Shown here: one piece after another, positions 5,256-7,221 of the stretch | How positions within the stretch are numbered: the stretch's first letter is position 1 | Layout: the number at the start of each line of letters is the position of its first letter | Assembly: GCA_947457715.1 (NCBI GenBank) | Contig: CANGXK010000130.1 | Coordinates: 1 to 7,221, forward strand | Direction: 5' to 3' | Length of the DNA: 7,221 bases | Source of the DNA: Gemmatimonadota bacterium | Lineage (GTDB): Bacteria > Gemmatimonadota > Gemmatimonadetes > Gemmatimonadales > Gemmatimonadaceae | Position numbers and translations under genes: made by a program | Notes under the pieces: generated by a model | What the model was told of the DNA's origin: nothing | The model's input: only the letters and a program-made list of their open reading frames with translations | Databases searched by the model: none

Positions 5256-6398
5256 ATGGCCAACGGCAAGGACTACTATCAGGTGCTCGGGGTCTCGTCG
5301 ACGGCAACCGCCGACGAGATCAAGAAGCAGTACCGCCGACTGGCGAAGCAGCATCATCCCGACGCCAATCAGAACGATCCCAAGGCCGCCGAACGCTTCA
5401 AGGAAATCTCCGAGGCGCACAACGTCCTCGGGGACCCTGACAAGCGAAAGGAGTACGACGACATGCGGCGCATGGGGGCCTTCGGCGGCATGAGCGGCTT
5501 CGGTGGTGCGCGCGCGTCGTCGCGTCCAGGCCCCGCAGGTTCGGCGCGTCCGGGCCAGCCGGGGGCGGGCACGTTCAACGACTTCGACGTCGGTGGCATC
5601 GGTGGGCTCGGCGACCTGTTCTCGTCGATGTTCGGCGGCGCGGCTGGCGCCGGGCGTCAGCGGGCGCGTGGTCCCGAGCGCGGTCAGTCCATCGAGCAAA
5701 CGGTGGACGTCCCGTTCCGGGTAGCCGCCGTCGGTGGCAAAGTGCCCGTCACCATCGAAGTGAACGAGGAGTGCGCCTCCTGCCACGGCAACGGCGCGGC
5801 GCCGGGTGCGCAGCTGCGCCCGTGCGGCGAATGCAGCGGTCGCGGCGTGATCTCGTTCGGGCAGGGTGGCTTCGCGGTGAATCGCCCCTGCCCGGTGTGT
5901 GCCGGCCGTGGCAGCGTGCCCACGGAACGTTGTCCGATATGCCGTGGGGCCGGCGATACCCGCGTGTCGCGCAAGGTGCTTATCGCCGTGCCTGCTGGCG
6001 CGGAAACAGGAGCCAAGGTGCGGCTGCGCGGACAGGGTGGCAAGGGGGCGTCCGGCGGGCAGGCGGGTGATCTGGTGATCACGTTTACCGTGATCCCTGA
6101 TCGCTTCTACAAGCGTGAGGGACTCGATCTCATCGCGACCGTGCCGATCAACATCGCGCAGGCCACGCTGGGCTCGCGTATCAGCGTCAAGACGCTCGAC
6201 GACAAGAAGGTCGCCATTCGCATTCCGCCCGGCACCTCGGCGGGCAAGCGCTTCAAAATCACCGGGCAGGGCATCGACAAAGACGGAAAGAAGGGTGACC
6301 TGCTGGTCGAAGTCACCATCACCGTGCCCGAGACGCTCACCGAAGCACAGGAGAAGGCTATGCGTGAGTTCGCGGAAGCCGGTGGGATGAAGTTCTGA
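5256..6398 (+). CDS. dnaJ: Molecular chaperone DnaJ (Hsp40)
   Basis: DnaJ brings unfolded clients to DnaK and stimulates its ATPase. All type I parts are present in 380 residues. The J domain covers residues 5-70 with the essential HPD at 34-36. A Gly/Phe-rich region spans about 72-135, broken by a Ser/Pro/Gly-rich patch near 88-105. The zinc domain has four CxxCxGxG units at C173/C176, C190/C193, C212/C215 and C226/C229. The substrate-binding beta domains follow (for example DRFYKREGLDLIATVPINIAQA), and the protein ends GGMKF. GAGGG at 5241-5245, overlapping the grpE stop, can serve as ribosome binding site. The ATG is followed by the canonical KDYYQVLGV start. The next gene overlaps its stop by one base. 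Confidence 0.96.
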   Translation: MANGKDYYQVLGVSSTATADEIKKQYRRLAKQHHPDANQNDPKAAERFKEISEAHNVLGDPDKRKEYDDMRRMGAFGGMSGFGGARASSRPGPAGSARPGQPGAGTFNDFDVGGIGGLGDLFSSMFGGAAGAGRQRARGPERGQSIEQTVDVPFRVAAVGGKVPVTIEVNEECASCHGNGAAPGAQLRPCGECSGRGVISFGQGGFAVNRPCPVCAGRGSVPTERCPICRGAGDTRVSRKVLIAVPAGAETGAKVRLRGQGGKGASGGQAGDLVITFTVIPDRFYKREGLDLIATVPINIAQATLGSRISVKTLDDKKVAIRIPPGTSAGKRFKITGQGIDKDGKKGDLLVEVTITVPETLTEAQEKAMREFAEAGGMKF

Positions 6399-6946
6399 TG
6401 CGCCACTCGTGCAGGGTCGCTTTGGCGATGGTGTGTGTCGCGGGCGCCGGGGTCTTGAGCGCCTGGACCTCGGCGGTCCAGGCACAGGTCGCACCCACGC
6501 CAGTGGGCGCGACGGCCCCCGCTGCGCCGAGTACGCCGGACATGCGCTGGCGATTCGATCAGTGCATGGGTGGGCTGACGTACGGCGCCCCTTTCAAGTG
6601 GGCACTCTCGTACGGCGGCGGCATGGTGTACGAGGGGGATCGCATCGACCTCTGCGTGCTCGCGGTGGCGAAAGTCGGTCTGGGCGGAGCAGGGGCCTCC
6701 CTCGGTCTCGCCAAGTCGCTGGGATCGATGGGCACCGGCAGCGCCATCACCGGTGGCCTCATCCGCACATTCGGCGATCCGCTCAACGCGACCGCACGCC
6801 GAACGTACGTCGGCGGCTCGCTGCACCTGTGGCCGCTGCTCGCCCTCGGCGGCGAGATCGGCTACTACGTGCGGGTGGGTGACAAGGACGGCGAGCGGTC
6901 GCGCGGCAAGAATGTGGTCACCTGGTCGGCGGGCTTCGGCTTCTAG
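6398..6946 (+). CDS. Secreted protein, possible outer-membrane beta-barrel, unknown function
   Basis: I do not recognise this 182-residue protein. It has a clear signal peptide: a basic start (MRHSCR), a hydrophobic core at residues 7-23, and a likely signal peptidase I cut after AVQA at residue 29. Residues 30-48 form an Ala/Pro/Thr linker. The rest is rich in Gly and aromatic residues, with alternating strands such as FKWALSYGGGMVY and TYVGGSLHLWPLLALGGEIGYYVRVG. The chain ends WSAGFGF, and a terminal Phe after alternating hydrophobic residues resembles the sorting signal of outer-membrane barrels. C56 and C86 could form a disulfide in the periplasm. The ATG overlaps the dnaJ stop by one base (TGATG), so translation is probably coupled to dnaJ. 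If it is a barrel, its mature size suits a small one of about eight strands. Membership of a known family cannot be judged by eye. Confidence 0.78.
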   Translation: MRHSCRVALAMVCVAGAGVLSAWTSAVQAQVAPTPVGATAPAAPSTPDMRWRFDQCMGGLTYGAPFKWALSYGGGMVYEGDRIDLCVLAVAKVGLGGAGASLGLAKSLGSMGTGSAITGGLIRTFGDPLNATARRTYVGGSLHLWPLLALGGEIGYYVRVGDKDGERSRGKNVVTWSAGFGF

Positions 6947-6958
6947 TCTAGTCTCGGA

Positions 6959-6975
6959 CCGCGAACGGCTCGCGG
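6959..6975 (+). terminator. Hairpin after the barrel-like gene, possible weak terminator
   Basis: CCGCGA pairs perfectly with TCGCGG around the loop ACGGC, 12 bases after the stop codon at 6944-6946. The position suits a terminator ending the grpE-dnaJ unit. There is no T-run after it, so termination by this hairpin alone is uncertain. It could instead lie in a regulatory region of the next gene. Confidence 0.3.
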
Positions 6976-6992
6976 AGTCGTGCGCTCTCGAG

Positions 6993-6998
6993 TAGGTT
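6993..6998 (+). promoter_or_regulatory. Possible -10 box near the symporter start
   Basis: TAGGTT (TANNNT form) ends 7 bases before the ATG at 7006, which would place transcription start at or next to the start codon, as at cinA. The overlapping AGTAGG at 6991-6996 could instead be a weak ribosome binding site 9 bases before the ATG. The two readings cannot be separated by sequence alone, and no clear -35 box is seen. Confidence 0.28.
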
Positions 6999-7005
6999 CG
7001 CGCGC

Positions 7006-7221
7006 ATGTCTGTTGCTCCCGATTCCCCCAGTGCGCCTCGCCGCAATCCGCTGAGATCGCAGGCCGTTCAGGTCACGCTCGGTCTCCTGCTTGGCCTCGC
7101 GTTCGGTAGGTGGCTCTCGCAGGATGCGTCGCCGTCGGCGCCGATTCGAGGGCTGCTTGGCGTCTTGGATGTCGTCGGCACGGCCTGGATCAATGCTGTG
7201 CGGATGACGGTGATCCCGCTG
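7006..7221 (+). CDS. Dicarboxylate/amino acid:cation symporter, 5' part
   Basis: The first 72 codons of a gene that runs off the right edge are visible. After a polar, Pro/Ser/Arg-rich N-terminus (residues 1-18), residues 21-37 (QVTLGLLLGLAFGRWLS) form a membrane helix. Residues 59-72 read TAWINAVRMTVIPL, matching the conserved second-helix motif of the DctA/GltP family (DAACS), which imports glutamate, aspartate or C4-dicarboxylates with protons or sodium. The substrate cannot be assigned because the binding residues lie in the missing C-terminal part. The ATG at 7006 is the first plausible start in the frame, 59 bases after the previous gene. It appears to be a separate transcription unit from dnaJ. 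Confidence 0.8.
   Translation, partial: MSVAPDSPSAPRRNPLRSQAVQVTLGLLLGLAFGRWLSQDASPSAPIRGLLGVLDVVGTAWINAVRMTVIPL

Noticed and set aside
5184..6494. Long open frame on the - strand opposite dnaJ.
   Set aside because: High-GC coding sequence commonly opens the opposite frame; the product is low-complexity and dnaJ is unambiguous.
1..7221. CRISPR arrays, tRNA or rRNA genes, insertion sequences, defence or phage genes.
   Set aside because: None of the expected repeats, cloverleaf sequences, transposase motifs or toxin-antitoxin pairs was seen on either strand.

Overview
This GC-rich window is a run of same-strand housekeeping genes, with no mobile element, CRISPR array, tRNA or rRNA that I can see. 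The high GC content, the dnaX-ybaB-recR block, and small secreted and membrane proteins inserted among core genes suggest a high-GC Gram-negative-type bacterium. A member of Gemmatimonadota is my best guess. That is inference from gene order and protein flavour, not something the sequence proves.

Layout, all on the + strand. Positions 3-1034 hold the 3' part of dnaX (clamp-loader tau subunit). Then come ybaB (1052-1366, nucleoid-associated protein), recR (1377-1967, recombination mediator) and a small unrecognised membrane-anchored protein with one HEAT-like helical pair (1967-2257). These four are packed with gaps of 17 and 10 bases and a 1-base overlap, so they look like one transcription unit for replication and repair. 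Next is a 350-base stretch (2258-2607) without an intact gene. It holds several short inverted repeats and what looks like a small protein gene broken by an in-frame TAG (2404-2562). It is followed by pgsA (2608-3282, phosphatidylglycerophosphate synthase), cinA (3334-4614, CinA/PncC-type NMN amidohydrolase), grpE (4688-5242), dnaJ (5256-6398), a translationally coupled secreted protein that looks like an outer-membrane barrel (6398-6946), and the first 72 codons of a dicarboxylate:cation symporter (7006 to the window end).

The genes form three functional groups: DNA replication and repair (dnaX, ybaB, recR), membrane lipid and NAD-related metabolism (pgsA, cinA), and Hsp70 co-chaperones (grpE, dnaJ). 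dnaK is not in the window. cinA has no Shine-Dalgarno sequence but has a TANNNT box 6 bases before its start codon, suggesting leaderless transcription; the symporter gene may be similar.

I find no convincing new multi-gene system. The parts most worth a second look are the 2258-2607 stretch, the recR-coupled HEAT-like membrane protein, and the barrel-like protein coupled to dnaJ.
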